From: Costus lasius
Lineage: Eukaryota > Streptophyta > Magnoliopsida > Zingiberales > Costaceae
Reading direction: 5' to 3'
DNA: 64,000 bases
NCBI GenBank assembly: GCA_027563935.2
Contig: CM050447.1
Location: forward strand, 86,537,461-86,601,460
In this document: in pieces, positions 61,546-64,000 of the stretch
How the letters are laid out: the number at the start of each line of letters is the position of its first letter
Numbering within the stretch: position 1 is the stretch's first letter
Position numbers and translations under genes: made by a program
Notes under the pieces: model-generated
The model's input: only the letters and a program-made list of their open reading frames with translations
What the model was told of the DNA's origin: nothing
Databases searched by the model: none

Positions 61546-63212
61546 TGGAACCCCTAATCTAAGGGGGGAAGAAACCCTAAACATGCGCATCTAGCATGCA
61601 TAGCGGAAAGAGGGCTTCAAGTAGATCGCATATGAACTATATGTTAACTTAATTCAACTTAAGATCAAGTTTTGATCTTACCAATGCCATGGATTGGATG
61701 GCGGCTTGGAATGAGAGAGAGCAAGCGAGATCTCCTCCAAAGAATACACACACCAAGTGATGAAGGCTTCCAACTTGCGCAACTTTGTGCTAGCAAAATG
61801 CCAAGTTGTCCTTCTCGAGTGGTAGGGATGAAGATGATGCTTTTGCCGGTTCTGCTCTTGTCGTCCACCCCAAGCTTCTCTCAAGTCTCGCCGAGCAAGA
61901 GCAAAACGCAAGGAGACAAGGGATGAATGAGCTCAAGCCGTTTTGGCGTTTCAAGGAGCCATGCGCTCAATGACTTTCCAAATTTGGAAACTCCATTAAG
62001 CCATGCGTACTCCTCTTCAAGCAAACCGCCCAAAACGCTTATGGATCGAACCATGGGTTCACCCATGTAAACCGGTTCAATCCAAATTGGTCCAAACCAA
62101 AGCAATCGGTCTAGATCAACCAAACCCTAAGGTTTCCAATCCAACCGTTCATCTTATGATGCTCTTGATCTCACCGATCTAGCATCAATACTCTCGATCG
62201 AAGCTTACCGATCTCAAGCCCTAATCAATCAAACATGATCAAGCTAGATCTCACTTACAATCAGAGTCTATATCCCTTTAAACTGAACCCAAATAATTCA
62301 GTCCACACGATCTGACTCAAAGAAAGCCATATCACCAAATTGTGTGACCCTGAGGGTTTCCTTTAAACGTCGGTAACGATAACTTACGTTATCACGATCA
62401 GTGAGGGGTATCTAGCAACACATCACTGTCTCCCGATATAAAGGAAAGAGTCTTCCAAGACTCCACCCAAACCATAGCATAAGTGTGAATCAACTCACTT
62501 GGCATACATGATTCCTTTGCCACTGGATGTTCTTATTGGACAAGCATGTCAAGCCTGTAACTCCAATACGATGAGCATGATTAGATCAGATGAACATAGT
62601 CATCTGGGTATGGCCATACACTTCCTCAATCATCTCATATAGGGGGGCCCTCTAGAACATCACACTCCTTAAACAAGGAGACGGCAATCCTTTATCTATC
62701 ACAAGTGCCCTAACCTGACTCAAGCTCACCATCCAAGATAGTCTATAATCATTATGTTTCAAATGATATTGAACTACCTCAAAACAATGACAATCATCAT
62801 TTAGAAACACAAGTGATCTCAAGTCAAAGGACATGTGCCACTTAGTGCTTACAAGGATCATTCACATTGTGACAAGCAATGGAATATCCCAGTAGGGTCT
62901 GTCCAGTACATCCAATGTACCCATGAGTCTACATCTTATTCCATGCTCGAAGCATCCTATAAGATTAGCACTCATATCAGTCTCAATCATATCAAGGCTG
63001 TCTCAAGTTCACCAAGATATCTCGACTAAGGACTTATAGCCTATCAGCCTAGCTGAACAGCTTTGAGACATTATTCAGAAGTACACTTATTACAGCAGAC
63101 AAGGTAACAACCTGAATAATAACCATGCCTTTTATAAACATAAGAGTTTATTACATGATACTTTTACAATCCCAAAGGCCTCAAACATTAGCCTTAAGGG
63201 CATACCCCAACA
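61546..63212 (-). repeat. Copia H 3' LTR
   Basis: 1667 bp, TGGAACCCC at the left and CCCCAACA at the right (minus orientation). The candidate start on the minus strand is ATGGCATTG with its ATG at 61688-61690, followed by donor GTAAGA at 61681, the best donor match of the family. Hairpin 62378-62393 (loop GTAA); TATA-like at about 62435-62442. Confidence 0.92.
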
Positions 63213-63232
63213 ATCTCCCACTTGCACTTAAT

Positions 63233-64000
63233 CTAATGGTTGAGAAATCTCAAACCCATATTATTACAGTGCTTCTCATGCTTCTGCTGCGCCAGAGGCT
63301 TGGTAAGTGGGTCTGCCAGATTGTCATCTGTATGAACCTTGCATATTTTGATCTCGCCTCGATCAATGATCTCCCGGATCAAGTGAAACCGTCTCTGTAT
63401 GTGCTTGGACTTCTGGTGCGACCGTGGTTCCTTTGCTTGTGCAATTGCTCCAGTGTTATCACAGAAGATAACCAAAGGATCAGCACTCGAAGGAACGACA
63501 CCAAGTTCTCTCACGAACTTACGAATCCAAACTGCCTCCTTGGATGCTTCCGAGGCTGCAACATACTCGGCTTCTGTTGTGGAATCAGCAACAGTTGACT
63601 GTTTGAAACTTTTCCACACCACTGCTCCACCATTCAAGCTAAAAACATAGCCTGATTGCGATCGGAAATCATCCTGGTCCGACTGGAACGAAGCGTCAGT
63701 ATATCCCTCTATACTGAGTTCTTCCTGACCACCATATATCAAGAACATATCTTTGGTCCTCCGCAGATATTTTAAAATGTTCTTGACCGCAATCCAGTGC
63801 GCCAAACCTGGATTACTTTGGAATCGACTGGTTACGCTTAACCCGTAAGCGACGTCTGGGCGAGTACACAACATCGCATACATAATGGATCCAATAGCCG
63901 AAGCATAAGGCGTATTGTCCATTTCATCTTTCTCAGTCTGTGTTTGTGGACACTGACTCTTCGAAAGATTCAGACCATGTCTGACTGGAAGATATCCACG
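63233..64000 (-). CDS. pol: Copia H pol, C-terminal part (RT end and RNase H)
   Basis: Open frame from the window edge to the family's normal stop at 63233-63235. It covers the end of RT (LPVRHGLNLSKSQCP), the connection region (MDNTPYASAIGSIMYAMLCTRPDV) and RNase H (YTDASFQSD, EAEYVAASEASKEAVW, FCDNTGAIAQAKE, HTDDNLADPLTKP). The RNase H catalytic Asp and Glu motifs are intact, unlike E. The upstream part is outside the window, so whether the whole element is intact is unknown. Confidence 0.9.
   Translation of the reverse strand, partial: RGYLPVRHGLNLSKSQCPQTQTEKDEMDNTPYASAIGSIMYAMLCTRPDVAYGLSVTSRFQSNPGLAHWIAVKNILKYLRRTKDMFLIYGGQEELSIEGYTDASFQSDQDDFRSQSGYVFSLNGGAVVWKSFKQSTVADSTTEAEYVAASEASKEAVWIRKFVRELGVVPSSADPLVIFCDNTGAIAQAKEPRSHQKSKHIQRRFHLIREIIDRGEIKICKVHTDDNLADPLTKPLAQQKHEKHCNNMGLRFLNH

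Larger units (their letters stand above)
61546..64000 (-). mobile_element. Copia element H, continues past window
   Basis: Minus-strand copia inserted in G's 5' LTR. The 3' LTR (61546-63212), polypurine tract (63213-63223) and C-terminal pol are visible; the rest lies to the right. The only copy here with no break in the visible coding part. Confidence 0.9.

Overview
The window is plant nuclear DNA made almost entirely of nested LTR retrotransposons, as expected of heterochromatin in a seed plant with a large genome. The evidence is a 3.1-kb-LTR Ty3/gypsy chromovirus with a chromodomain-like tail, many Ty1/copia elements primed by initiator tRNA-Met, and stop codons that arose as CAG-to-TAG changes, the CHG methylation context of plants. 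I recognise no host gene. The six or more copia copies belong to one family (LTR about 1.68 kb, starting TGTTGGGGTATGCCC, PBS TGGTATCAGAGC). I name them A, B, D, E, G and H. Their exact lineage (Angela, TAR or Tork group) is not settled by eye.

Layout: 1-1190 unassigned flank. 1191-17538 copia A (+), 5'-truncated and split by a complete gypsy element (1858-12795, minus strand, TSD ATGGG). 15852-23605 copia B (+), which uses A's 3' LTR as its 5' LTR. 23606-27366 the 3' half of copia D (-). 27367-36458 copia E (+), inserted in D's gag and chimeric. 36459-42525 second copy of B. 42526-52153 second copy of D, here with both halves, its gag split by a solo LTR (46287-47977, TSD GTTGT). 52154-54048 remnant of an older gypsy element F (-). 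54049-61545 copia G (-). 61546-64000 copia H (-), inserted in G's 5' LTR and running off the window.

Two large-scale events shape the region. A 14.16-kb stretch (14899-29057) recurs at 33819-47977 with a constant offset of 18,920 bp, no indel I could see and only about 0.2% mismatch. It starts inside the pol genes of A and E and stops exactly at an LTR end, which points to unequal crossing-over between A and E followed by solo-LTR formation. B (+) and D (-) lie tail to tail and so form a large inverted repeat in each copy.

The most interesting observation is how the copia family seems to express gag. In most copies the gag frame has no AUG after its last upstream stop. A plant-type start (ATGGC) sits near the 3' end of the LTR, nine bases before a GTA-type splice donor. 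A good branch site and acceptor lie immediately before the gag frame, and the two exons join in phase. The predicted intron removes the LTR end, the PBS and most of the leader, so gag mRNA and replication-competent RNA would be different molecules. The leader also carries two related hairpins with compensatory changes, and the LTR carries a hairpin whose loop is always GNRA. All coding regions seen here are broken or incomplete, except that H is open as far as it can be seen.
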